From contig CM069446.1 in the NCBI GenBank assembly GCA_035610835.1, forward strand, positions 68,495,062 to 68,559,061: a stretch of 64,000 bases of DNA. Reading direction: 5' to 3'. Origin of the DNA: Ophiura sarsii (taxonomy: Eukaryota; Echinodermata; Ophiuroidea; Amphilepidida; Ophiuridae). A model generated the notes under the pieces. The model was given only the letters and a program-made list of their open reading frames with translations. It did not search any database and was not told where the DNA came from. Of the stretch, positions 47,547 through 60,200 are shown in pieces. The position numbers and the translations under genes are program-made. Numbering within the stretch: position 1 is the stretch's first letter; each line of letters starts with the position of its first letter.

Positions 47547-47764
47547 ATATAATTTAATCAGTTCCAAATTGGCGAAAATTGTGAGGCTAATATTTATCCC
47601 CAGGCTCTAATGGAATACCTACTTGCCCACTGCTCACTGATACCGGCTTTTGATGCGCAAACGCACTTTCATCACTAATTATGTGCAACGACATGGATTG
47701 TTTTTGCGTACAGACAAACACAAGCCTCACAATATTTGCCAATGTGGAACTGCTTAAACTATAG
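47547..47764. mobile_element. MITE family A, copy 2
   Basis: The left end AATTTAATCAGTTCCAAATT + GGCGAA mirrors TTTGCCAATGTGGAACTGCT + TAAACTATAG (47735-47764). The interior shares TTGCGTAC-like and GCGCAAA motifs with copy 1. Confidence 0.7.
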
Positions 47765-48865
47765 AAATATATCAGAATCCTGAATACAAATAAATCTTAT
47801 CATTTTTGTGTTTTCAGACTACTACACAGGATTCATGAATACATGTAAATACATTAGGCTTTTGAGCTACAAACATTATTTTCTACAAAATTGTTTCAAA
47901 TTGATGGAGTGTTTGTGCCAAATTAAACAGTTTAGGCTCAAAAGTGGCTCAATGAAAGAAAAAGCATTTGTTTCTTAAACATTTCCCAAATTCTGTTGAG
48001 CCAAAGTCGTAAGCCAATTTAGTGTGATATAGCCTTATAAGGAACACTGGCTTGGTTACATTAGCCAACTCATCATTACGAGTCACTCTGTGTACCAGCA
48101 ACCTAGTGGTTTGGTTGTGAATAAAATAACACTAAACAAGCAAGAAATGATCACCAATAGGATAACTATATCAGTGGGAAATCTGTGTATGCTGTGAAGC
48201 AATGGGTTGAATAAATAGCAGAAGCTTACAGCAATAGCAATTTATTGATAAGAAAAAGCTGTAACATAAATACTTGCTGTAACATAATACAGACATAACA
48301 ATCATTTACTTATGGAGTTTAATTGCCTGGGCTAGCAAACACTGTTAATGTGCATATATGGGATCAACATCACTAGTTAACATGCTAATGTCAACTTGAG
48401 ATGACACAAGAGAACCATCTGTCATACAGTGATTGAAAACAAGGCAGGCAGTCTTCATCTGTTTAAATGTAAGCCATATCAATATCATTTTGTAGTGACT
48501 TTTAGAACATAACCCCTTGCTTATTATAGTCTGGGAATCTGACCTATGAGAATACTTTGCATGGATCAAGGAAAGTCTGAATACCACTGCTTCTAGACAA
48601 CACATGAAAAATATGATTGGTATTGAACATTTCCCAAAGTAAGTCTCACCCATATAGCAGATATTAGGCCTACACAGTGGTTTGTCCATATTCTAAGCAA
48701 GTATGGGGAACCCACAAATAAGGATAGCAAAATAGTTTAATACCTTATATGTAGCAGCATTGCTTGTATGGCTCATGCATTATTGTATGATATATGTATC
48801 TATATATGTATGTATAATGTTCAGTGACCTTTTATAGCACATTCTAATTGAACACAACGGGTACA
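47765..48865. other. non-coding region
   Basis: No gene was recognised; the 114-codon open frame at 48345-48689 (minus) shows no family features. Confidence 0.4.
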
Positions 48866-49090
48866 AGTACCGCAAACATTGACCTTTTTTAAGTATGCTT
48901 ATATTGAGACAACTATAAGGTACATGTACCAGTCAGTAACCCACAGGTTGACCTTTTAAGTACATTTATATTACAAAATACAGGGTACATGTACCAGCCA
49001 GTTACCCAAATATAACCCTTTGAAGTACATCATAAACAACACCACAGGGTACATGTACCAGCAAGTGACCCCAGGTTGACCTGTAATGAC
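48866..49090. repeat. degenerate ~64-bp tandem repeat, 4 copies
   Basis: The shared core GGTACATGTACCAGNCAGTNACCC + AGGTTGACCTTTTAAGTACAT recurs near 48868, 48928, 48986 and 49047. GGTACATGTACC is a perfect 12-bp palindrome retained in three copies. Confidence 0.75.
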
Positions 49091-50250
49091 ATATTCAATT
49101 GTTATTGCAAGGAATGGCAACATCCAGTTCCTTCCTTCCAATATCTATTGCACCACTGAATAAAACCTGTTGCTGCCATGTCTGCGCTTCTGGCATCTCA
49201 CACAGTTTTGCTATTTTAACTTGTTTGTATTTGGCAGTAAATCAGTTCACAGGGTATGAACTGGATAGTACCAAACCTTTTGATTAAATTATATTCCTTT
49301 ACTCAATCTACAGATAAATTAATGACAAGTTTGCTTTGGATAGTTAGGTAGGCCCATTATCATTGACTATTTGTTTGAAAGTAAGAATATTTAAAGATGC
49401 CCAAAATGTTTGGGTTAATTTTTCAAACTAAATCCATTTAACCCAGATGTTACTGGATTGATCAAAATAAGGAAAATGTACAAGTCCTCAATCTACTGAA
49501 AACAAACTTGTATTTTATACCAAAAACAAAGTCCAACCTTTTTGGCAAAAATTCAAACTATCATAATTTCCCTGTTCGAGTCTATAAATGTTTCAATATT
49601 TTCTGCAATATTGTGAATAGTATATTTTAACAAACACATTCAATTTGGATGTGCAGACTACACAATGTTGATAACATTGTGACGGAATAGATGGATGATA
49701 CAGTGCTATACTTCATTTATCTAACGCTGTGACATCAGCTTGTATTTGAATGATTGAACCCAATTATTGTGCATGTGATTGAAATATGCTGCATAAGTAC
49801 CAACACAATCAAATTGCCTATTCTAGTGTTGAACACTAGCAGAGGCTCTGATGTCACTGCACAGAATGAATAAAGTATAGTCGGTCATAGCAAAGTTTGT
49901 TCACACTTGTGATAGATGTCAAATAATACAATAGTTGTTTCATCAACTTAGAAGAGGTTTCTTGAGCAACCTTATGGACCTACAGCACATATCCTCATGG
50001 CCATAGTCCAACACACCCGTGTGCACTCTGACTATCTCACTGTGCATGCTTTAAAAACTTACACAAATTCCGTAACCAATCAGAGATGAGGTTGAGCTAC
50101 GTGTTGTGCACCACGGATGTCCATTTCCCCATTTAGGAGGCGAGGTTGACCTTGTATACTTTACGTGAGTTCAACCTCATGTTATGTCCATACAACAGAT
50201 AACACCTGTAATCAGACTACTCATTATATATACCTCATTCCACTTAATAG
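49091..50250. other. non-coding region downstream of dlg5
   Basis: No gene or repeat was recognised. Confidence 0.4.
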
Positions 50251-50669
50251 CACAAATGTGATGCAATCTGTGAAAACCCGTCAGAGGTGAACTAGGGGTT
50301 ATGGGTAAAATTAAAATAAAAAAAATAAAAAAATAATTTTAAAGAAAATTAAATTCCAATACTTTGTGTCATCATCTTTCATGAAATTGCACCTTCAAAA
50401 ACTTACTTAAGTCACTTTTATTAATAACCTTATAATGTTATTCTATTGAATTATGTATCTTTTTGGTCTGTTTTCATGATTTCTTGTTTTGTAGCTTTTT
50501 ATGACATCACAATCATCATTCACTCATAATTTTTTTTTTTAGTGATCGTAGAAAAATGATCGAAACAGTTCTGTAATCAGCACAGTTTTAGCTTTCTTAT
50601 GATATAAATATCTCCAATATGAAAAATGCCACCATGTGGCGGGTTTTCACAGATTGCATCACAAATGTG
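50251..50669. mobile_element. ~420-bp inverted-repeat element 3' of dlg5
   Basis: TGTGATGCAATCTGTGAAAA + CCCG (50257-50280) mirrors 50640-50663 exactly (24 bp), with imperfect extension to 30 bp. The interior is AT-rich. Minus-strand AATAAA (as TTTATT at 50417-50422) lies inside it, so it could supply a dlg5 polyadenylation signal; this is conjecture. Confidence 0.65.
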
Positions 50670-51149
50670 ACATTAGAAGGTATTCCAGTAAGTACAGTTT
50701 ATAATGTGTTTGCATGACTCTATACACTGGTGTACATAATGGCATCAACACCTCAGCATTGATGTGTTAATGCTGCATCTGCCAATGGAACATACACTGA
50801 TATCACATTCAAACTTCAAATGGAAGTGTACTGTGTCACGCATATGTCTGATAAAGTTCCACAACAAAATGTGGGTTTGAGCAAGGTAGAGTTTGACGCC
50901 AACTATACTGTGTTGTATTCCAGCGAAGGAATGTGTCAAAAAAGTCAAAATAGATTGTGACATCAAAATGTCTTTAGTTGGTCATTATTACAATAAGATG
51001 TTTCTGTGCAGTCATGTACATAGGAGGGAAACCAATTCTTGAAATGCTATTTCAGCTTCAGTCAACAATATGGAGTTCCTGTTCTGTGTCAATATAAAAT
51101 TCCATGGTGCTATGGCTTTTCATTCCTATACACTATATTGTACAGTGAA
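50670..51149 (-). other. probable dlg5 3' UTR/flank
   Basis: This is the sequence immediately downstream of the dlg5 stop on the minus strand. No polyadenylation signal was found in this stretch; the nearest exact AATAAA on that strand is at 50417-50422. Confidence 0.4.
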
Positions 51150-51256
51150 TTATAACATTGCTGTGGATGGAATGAAGTTTGCTTTATGCTGCTCACGGTC
51201 AATCACCTTTTTGACTTTGGTGCAGATGCTGGCAAGGTTACCACCATTGACGGTAT
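51150..51256 (-). CDS. dlg5: dlg5 terminal exon with stop codon
   Basis: Acceptor CCCTGACAG/ATACC. It encodes 34 whole codons after the split Asp codon: TVNGGNLASICTKVKKVIDR, then EQHKANFIPSTAML, then TAA. It corresponds to the GGALSSICTQIL...IPACPL end of vertebrate DLG5. Confidence 0.92.
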
Positions 51257-54200
51257 CTGTCAGGGACAGGGAATAGAACAAACAAACAAGTGTTAATCAG
51301 GAGACAACACAGTGAACTCAATTAAACTCATTATAGGCACGTTCAGACCTGGCTATTTAACTCGAGCTAAAGGTTGAGTAATGGGCCGATTCGAGTTAAA
51401 TTTGCGAGAATGGTCGAGTTAGTGCATGTGTGGACAAGAGTCGTGTTAACATAACCCGACCTTAACTCGACCAATTTACCTCTGACATAAGTCAGAGGTA
51501 AAGTCCTATCTCGACCAGTCGAGTCGAGTTAACGTACTGTGTGGACAGCGCAGTACGTTAACGATAGCTTGTGGTAAATGTGACCTTTCGCAAATGTAAT
51601 TGACCTGCTGCCGAAGACTTCCGGGGCAATACTGTATATTTCACGCTTGTGCGTTGATTTTACGAATAGCTCGCTTAATTGTTATCCTTGTTTGTCTATA
51701 GGCCACGCGTGTATACCAAAATAATGGTCGTGCTACTATCTCTTCTTATACATTAACTATGTTTCAACAGTAGGCCTCATGAATTTCTATAAACAAATTG
51801 AAATTCATGTCTTAAACGAACAAATAGTTCTTTTAGGATTGACTCCTAGCTCACTTTTTACTTTAAACATTGGTATTTTAAACATTTTAATACCGACTCG
51901 TCTCATTTTCTTAGAATTGTGCATGCTTTGGTTTATGTGAGCCAAACATGTCGGAAATAGTGAGTTTCCATTACTCAACATGTTTAATGATACAAACATC
52001 AATAGATTTGTGTAACACGTGCACCACCATCTCTTATTTAACATCCGGAACTTAACTCCAGGGGCAGGCAATCGAGTTAAATTCGATGGGTTAATTTGGT
52101 TGTTATAACGACGTGTTGCCTGTGTGTGGACAATCGGTCAAGTTAGCGAAAATATTTCAGGTATTTTATCACGGGTCATAAAATATTTAACTCAAGTTAA
52201 AAGCCAGGTCTGAACGCAGCTTATGGGTTTCTATGGGCAGCTAAGTTTCAACATCAACTTAATTGCCAGACTACCAGAATCAACAACAAATACGCTATTA
52301 ATAATGTCTAATCTTTCCCCACTTGATCGCGCATACAAATCTTCAGACAGACAACTACCATGTATTGTAATGGCCAGAATCAACAACAAATATGCTATAA
52401 ATAATTTCTTATCTTTCCCCATACTTGACCGCGCATACAAATCTTCAGATAGACAAATATCATGTAATGTAATGTAATGGCTACTAAGGTGACATTGGCA
52501 TATTAGGCAATATTAATATATCTTCGGTTTGAACAAATATAATGTATCATACCTTTTCTGCGGAAGAGGGTTATGGGAATGAGACTATCAACACTTGAGA
52601 ATAGATAGGCAAAATAATGACTGAAAAAAGGGGACATGGAATCCAAGCTAGACTGCCAACGTGATGGACCTCCATTGTACTCCTCAAAACAAATGTGTCT
52701 TCACTACTGCAGAGTGTAGATTGTACAGCAAGAAAGACTGATCAAGGCGAACTACCACATAGGGTCATTGGCATTTTCTTGGATATAGGTCTGGGCGGAC
52801 CTACGTCATGCCGGTGAAAATAATCAAATGCCTGTGAGAACAACTTGCGCAGATCAATCAATTAAGGCAACCGCACATTGCGCCTACTGCGAATCAAGTG
52901 CGTAACACTCAGCGTTGAGTGCGTGCATGGAATGTTTTGCTTTTGAAACACTTGTTGCCAAGCAAATTTGCTAAAAATAACTCAAGTCAGCCCTTGCCTA
53001 TAGCATGGTTAAGGGTTAATATCATTACTCTTCATTTTGAGGAAAACAGTAGTCTGTTGAATCAAAACTTGTTGAAACAAAACTTAACATTTGATTTTTT
53101 TGAGCATAAAAGACAAAACAAAACATGAATGCAAACTTACCATCAAAATGCGGTTTGTACTCTTGTTCCAGCTTGTTGGCACTTTCAAAAAGTTCTTTGG
53201 CCTGTCTGTTTGTCAGTCGTTCTGGCAAGAAGAAAGGGTCTTTTTGTTCTTTAATCTGCTTGGCAGATTTGAACTTGATAAAGATGATGATTGGGAAGAG
53301 TTGAAGAAAACCAAGTCTCTCTTTACAGATGGTAGGTGGTATTCCTTCTAAGATACAATGACATCCCTGCAGAATCAATCAAGAGAACAAATTCATATGT
53401 TACAATTTGGCTTTAATTGTGTATGATCCTCAAGACCATGACTTGACATCTATTGAATGCAGGGCTGGACTTTAGCACCCGCCCGCGCGCCCGCCTATGG
53501 CGGGTAAATTTGGCATCGGGCAGGTAAATTGCAAAAGTACCCGTCCGACTGGCGGATACCTTATTTCAAACTATCAAAGTGAAGATTCTACTTAGTCGTT
53601 CAAAATCAGATCATAAAAAACACTGAAAAATGCTTGATTGATTTTTAAAAGTATATAAATAATAGGAAATCCCCAAGTATGTTTTGCAAACTGAAGCTTT
53701 TTGAAAAATCAACCCACAAATTAGGCCATTTGGTGCACATTGTTGACACTTTTAGGCAGTAGGGACACGCTAGAATATGCTTCAAAGTTTAGCAGAAATT
53801 GATGCGCGCAACAAAATTGATCACAAAACAAGTTACGATCATTTCATACAATTTGTCCATGATAAATGATCCAAGAACTAAAATCACATCATCACGCTGA
53901 ATATCGATCTGTTATACAACATGCAAGTAAAGGTTCCGCGAACGAAATAGTGAGACAATCAACTCTACTTGTAATTGCAAGGATCTCTCCCTAACCGTCA
54001 GGCTCAGCGTTCACCGTTTAAATCATGCAAATTCACGCTCAGAGTTTACATTAGTTTACATTGGAGGAAGGGAATTCCCCGAACATCACATGTGCGGTAA
54101 AAATCTCACAATTCATATCTATACTTCCTGCAACCCGACCCAATCTCTTTTGTGTAGGGGATCATGCGCAGCAGCAGTGAAGCAAAGTAAAACTGGGGGA

Positions 54201-57200
54201 TCTAAAATTATTATTTTTATTTTTAATGAACAGAAATTAATTTTGTACTTTTCCATGCGCGTTGAAGCATATTTTTTGCCCATATTTTGGCATGTTCGGT
54301 AGGTCTTACGCAAATCCAGAATTTTGTGCGTATCTTAACGCAAAACAATTTGCAGATTCGTGTTGACCTGAGCCTGAATAATAATAATTTATAGTGATGA
54401 TAGTGATGAGGAAACTCATCAAACAAACAAAACACGGTATGAATTATGATAATGAAACTTGACTAAAATCTGTGTAATCGAGAAACAAATTTGGGCAGGT
54501 GAATTTCTTGTTGGGCTGGTAACTTTTTGAAGCTACCTGCTCGACTTGAAGCTAAATGGTTTACTCTTTTTAGATTAATTCTTAAGAGAAAAAGAACAAA
54601 AGACCAATGTGCATACATAGTTTAGTTTTTATCCATTTTAATGGAACTTTGGAATGATGTAAATATAATAAAATAATATACAAATCCAATCTTTATGTGC
54701 AGAAATGTATTCACCTCTCTAATTTTATGACTGTCAATGACATATAGTTTTGTTATATCCATGTTTAAATGCATAACTTTCCCCCAAAAGCCTGGCATAA
54801 ACACAAATGCGTGCAAACTTCAATTCCTTCTAGAAAAAATGTACAGCAATTATTCCTTATCTTCTCAAAGTTGTGATGAAGACAAAAACCCCATAGCTTA
54901 CCTTTTTACAAATGTCTTTAATTTTCTCCGTTGGAATGCATTCAAAATGGCTATCTCGCCTCTGGTAATCTAAATATACATTTTCTGACAAGTCTTTCTC
55001 CATAGTCTGAATTGATGCTTTCACCATTTCTACAAAAAGAGAAAAAAAAGTAACAAATGCAAATGAATATGAAGCTTTTTACAATCCTATCTTATGGTTC
55101 GAATTGGTTTAAAACCAAGAAATAAATATTTATTGTTTAAGATACCATGCATGGAAACCACTTCCATGCTATGCACACAGTGTCTATTGACCCCTACACT
55201 GGCAGAAGTAATGTAGATGTAAATAAATTGATCATTTCATGGCACCAAATACAATTAAATTGTACCACCAACCCCCTGAGTGTTTTGACATACACTATGT
55301 TCATGAATATCATTTCAGCGGTGTCCAAATATAAACACTTCTGGGGACACAACTTGCGGACGGGATCAGATGTGCTATAATAGTGACAAGTGAAACTAGT
55401 GGGCTTGGATCTACCTACAGACACCTTAAATCATATGGTTACAATTTCATTCTTGCTCCCCATTAGTACATTTTGACATGACATGTCAGTCGGTTGGTCG
55501 GTTGGTTGCGTGTTTATTTATTTATTTCTTCGGACATACACTTTTAGAACAGTGGCATCTGCCAACTTGGCGAATGCGTCCATAAGATACAACAAACACA
55601 CTTACGTGGAGCACATCTGAGAAACTTTTCATGAGACTCTTCTGTCAGCTTGGCTGCAACCTTGTCTGTTAATGGCCCCAATAATAGTACTGGACGTTTG
55701 GCATGGACTGTGGGAAAGATTACAAAAAAACAGAATTAAAATGATTACCAATGTGGTAATGAATGTAATGCCATTTTGTTAAAGGAAATAAGAAAAGCTT
55801 TTAATATATACCAATATTGTCCTGATTAAATGTCTGAGGTATCCCAATTTATTAAAATGAAATAGTTATCAACCATTTATCAACTACAATAAGATCTCAA
55901 TGCACTTTTTAATATGAAAACCAGGGATACAATCTGGCAAGAAATGACTCAAATTAATCATCCAATTTACCATACTGTTAATCTTCAAACTATATCAAGA
56001 TGATCCAGCCCCAAATTGGTTTCTTTTAGTAGCAAATTAATACAGAAGGTGTGGGCGCACATGAATGCAACAAGCGCACTGCGTATTAAATGTGTGACAC
56101 CATGCATTTGACCAAAATCGTGTGCATTGAGAGATAAAACCGCATATTTCACACCAATTTGGAACTGATTGAACTATAGGACTAGTCGGGTATCTACAGA
56201 GGGTTAGTGTGCATCCCCCCCAGGACTCCCCCAAACCAACTTTTTTTTACTTCCTATTATGATCCTAAGACATAATCAGGATGTTAACAAAAATATTTTC
56301 ATAATGCTAAGGGGTTATGCAAGATGGCGTCCAAAATGGCCGCCATAACTGGTCAAATCTCATAAAATGACATATAGCAATCAAAGTGTATAGTGAAAGT
56401 ATAGTTTTAATAGTGGGATGATGTATTAGACCACTAACCACTCATATCCAGAACTTTTGCTTTGTTAACACACCTAAAACCAAGATGGCCGCCAAAATGG
56501 CCGCCAAATAGTTCAAAATCCAAAATTGTTGCCAAAATGGCCCCCAAATGGTTCCCGAAGTGGCTGCAAAAATTGTCAAATTCCATAAAATGGGATAATA
56601 TCAACCTAAATGTATGATGAAAATATAGTTTAAATGATGGGATGTATGTATTAGACCACTAGTAACTCTCATCTAGTATTTGTGCTTTGTTAACATACTT
56701 AGAAATCCAAAATGGCCCCCAAAATGGGTCCCAAAATGACTGAGCAAATTGTTGGAATTCCATAAAATGGGATAATATCAAATAAAATGTATGATGAAAG
56801 TATAGTTTTACCATTTGGGTGTATGTATTAGACCACTAGTAACTCATATCCAGTATATTTGCATTGTAATAACATACTTTAAAACCAAGATGGCCACCAA
56901 AATGACCGCTGTAAATGTAAAAATAGTCTACATGAGTGTATGATAACCTTCAAATGGTCTAAATAATTACCACATGTGGCCACCGATTGATCAAAATATG
57001 AAGTCTATACATTCAATCATACCTTGTCACATACAGATACGTTGCTCATTACATCCTGAACACGTTTTTGGGTGGATTAAAATCAACAGATATAATCTTT
57101 TGTTCATATCTAATGTAACACTAACAATAAACCTAATACTGTTTTTCAGTTATTTTAACCTTTTGCAGCCATCTTTGATATTTTAAAATACTCAAACTAG

Positions 57201-60200
57201 ATCTACAGCCCCTAGGCTTTATCATAGACATATATTGAATGCTGTCTTATTAGATTTGGGGGTATTGGTATTACATAGTATGGTCATTTACAATACAAAA
57301 CAATTGTTTTAGGTCATTTAACATCAACTTAACCCCTCTGGAAGCCATTTTGGAAAGTGATACAGAGTCAAAATTGTCACAGAGGTGGGCCTTATATCTA
57401 AAAGCAATAGCTTAGCAGTTTCGAACATACTACTATTTGGTGAATGTGATGTAATATTACACTCTTACAATATCTATTGTGGATTATCATACACTCATGT
57501 AGACTATTTGTATATTTACAGCGGCCATTTTGGTGGCCATCTTGGATTTAAAGTATGTTATTACAATGCAAATATACTGGATATAAGTTTCTAGTGGTCT
57601 AATACATACATCCTAATGTTAAAACTATACTTTCATCGTACATTTTGGTTGATATTATACCATTTTATGGAATTTCGACAATTTGTTCAGTCATTTTGGG
57701 ACCCATTTTGGGGGCCATTTTAGATTTCTAAGTATGTTAACAAAGCAAAAAATACTAGATATGAGTTACTAGTGGTCTAATACATACATCCCATAATTAA
57801 AACTATATTTTCATCATACATTTAGGTTGATATTATCCCATTTTTTGGAATTTGACAATTTGCAACCACTATAGGAACCATTTTGGGGGCCATTTTGGCA
57901 GCCATTTTGAATTTTGAACTATGATAACAGAGCACAGATACTGGATATGAGTAACTTGTGGTCTAACACATACATCCCATCAGTAAAATTATATTTTTAT
58001 CATACATTTCGATTGATATTATGCTAGTTTATGGAATTTTGACCACTTTTGACCATTAATTTGGCGGCCATTTTGGTTTTAAGGTATGTTTACAGAGCAA
58101 ATAAACTAGATTTGAGTTTCTAGTGGTCTAACACATACATCCCATTGTTAAAACTATACTCTGATCATACATGTTGGTTTATATATGCCAATATATGGAA
58201 TTTTACCAATTTTGGCGGCCATTTTGGCGGCCATCTTAGATTTAGGTGTGTTAACAGAGCAAAAGTTCTGGATATGAGTGTCCAGTGGTCTAATACATAC
58301 ATCCCACTATTAAAACTATACTTTCACTATATAATTTGATTGCTATATGTCATTTCATGAGATTTGACCAGATATGGCGGCCATTTTGGACGCCATCTTG
58401 CATAACCCCTTAGCATTATGAAAATATTTTTGTTAACATCCTGATTATGTCTTAGGATCATAATAGGAAGTAAAAAAAGTTGGTTTGGGGGAGTCCTGGG
58501 GGGGATGCACACTAACCCTCTGTAGATACCTGACTAGACGTTTCTACCAACAACATCAATTGCAAAATGAACCCACATACTTTTACTAGATACTGAATGA
58601 GCAACACTGATCAACTATAGTTGATTTACTTACAATCAAGTCTTTCCACTCTTTGGTATGTTGGTAGAATAGATTCTGTAGAGAGAGAGAAGATTGATTC
58701 AAAGAAGAAACCTAAAGGTTAGTATGAAGAACATAAATCATATATGTAGCAAGCTTGGCCATCATGACTTCAGTGTAGTGAGACTACACCAGAAACTAGC
58801 CATTTATACAGTGTTAGGCTTAGGTGTCTGAAAACACTTTCCAGGCGGCAGGCAGCTGCAGAAGACATTCCAAAATTTCACAAAATGTTTCAAAAATGTC
58901 AAAATTGTTGAATTTGTCGCACTTCGCCATTGCAAATTCACGTAACCGCCCAAAACGCAACCAAACAGATGCTCCGTCCGCAGAAAAAGGGTCGGTAACC
59001 CTCCCCTACGTCAGAGGTGTATCGGAAGGTCTGCGCAGAATGCTAACCAAGCGCGGTGTCTGGGTCCACTTTAAACCCAGGAACACTCTCAGGCAGCACC
59101 TAGTCTCGCCCAAGGACAAAATAGACACTAAGGAGAAGTGTGGCACAGTGTATCATATTGCTTGTCAGCAATGCACCGCCTCCTACATTGGCGAGACCAA
59201 ACGCCCCCTGGGCATCAAATCCGCCGAACACCAACAGTGAACCGTCCCCCGTCGCTGAACATACCACGAGGACCGGGCATAAGTTCCCCAAGGACAACAT
59301 CAGAATCCTTGATTCTGACTCCTCATGGTTTGGACGAGGAGTTCGTGAAGCCGCTCACATCAGGCTCAAGCAGAGCTCCCTCAACAGAGACGGAGGACGG
59401 TACTACCTACCAGCCATCACGCCGCTATTGAGTCCATCACCGCCTGACGGCGATGATGATGAGACTCAATAGCTTAACCGCCAACAGCGCCCCCACTTGT
59501 TATTGGGGCTGACGAAAGGCAAGCGAGTTGCTGCCAGAAAGCTATCCCAGAGGTAAGATCATTTACTGTTGTGAGAAACAATAATCTCAAAAATATTGTT
59601 GAATTTCATTACCATATTTGGAATCACCATGAGACATGCATTGAAATAAATACAAGCATGCCTCGTATTGGTTCAGTAATCCTTGAGACAGACTTTGAAA
59701 ATTAGGAAAGGTTTCTGAAAAATCAGTTTTGTAGGTAATAAAACTATTTAGCCGCATGGAAAGTGTTAATGTGTGTGCCATATTTGAAATATAGAAATAT
59801 ATGTTTACGGTACACGGGAAAAAAAAGATGAGTTCTATTATTAGGAATGTGCAAAAGATCATCTCTGGTACAGAATTGAGCATGATGCACCCACACATTT
59901 CATCTTGGTAATTTTCTGTTTGTATTCAAGTTCAAATTTCCAAATGTCTTCTACATTTAGGAGGTGGGTGGGGAAGTAATTCTGTAGCACCAGCATCTGC
60001 TTAATGTGTCACTATGGCATTGGAGGACAGAGTGAAATATGATAAATCCACCTGTGTCCCTGCATGTGTCACTATGGCATTGGAGGAGCAGTGTGAAATA
60101 TGATAAATCCACCTGTGTCCCTGCATGTGTCACTATGGCATTGGAGGAGCAGTGTGAAATATGATAAATCCACCTGTGTCCCTGCATGTGTCACTATGGC

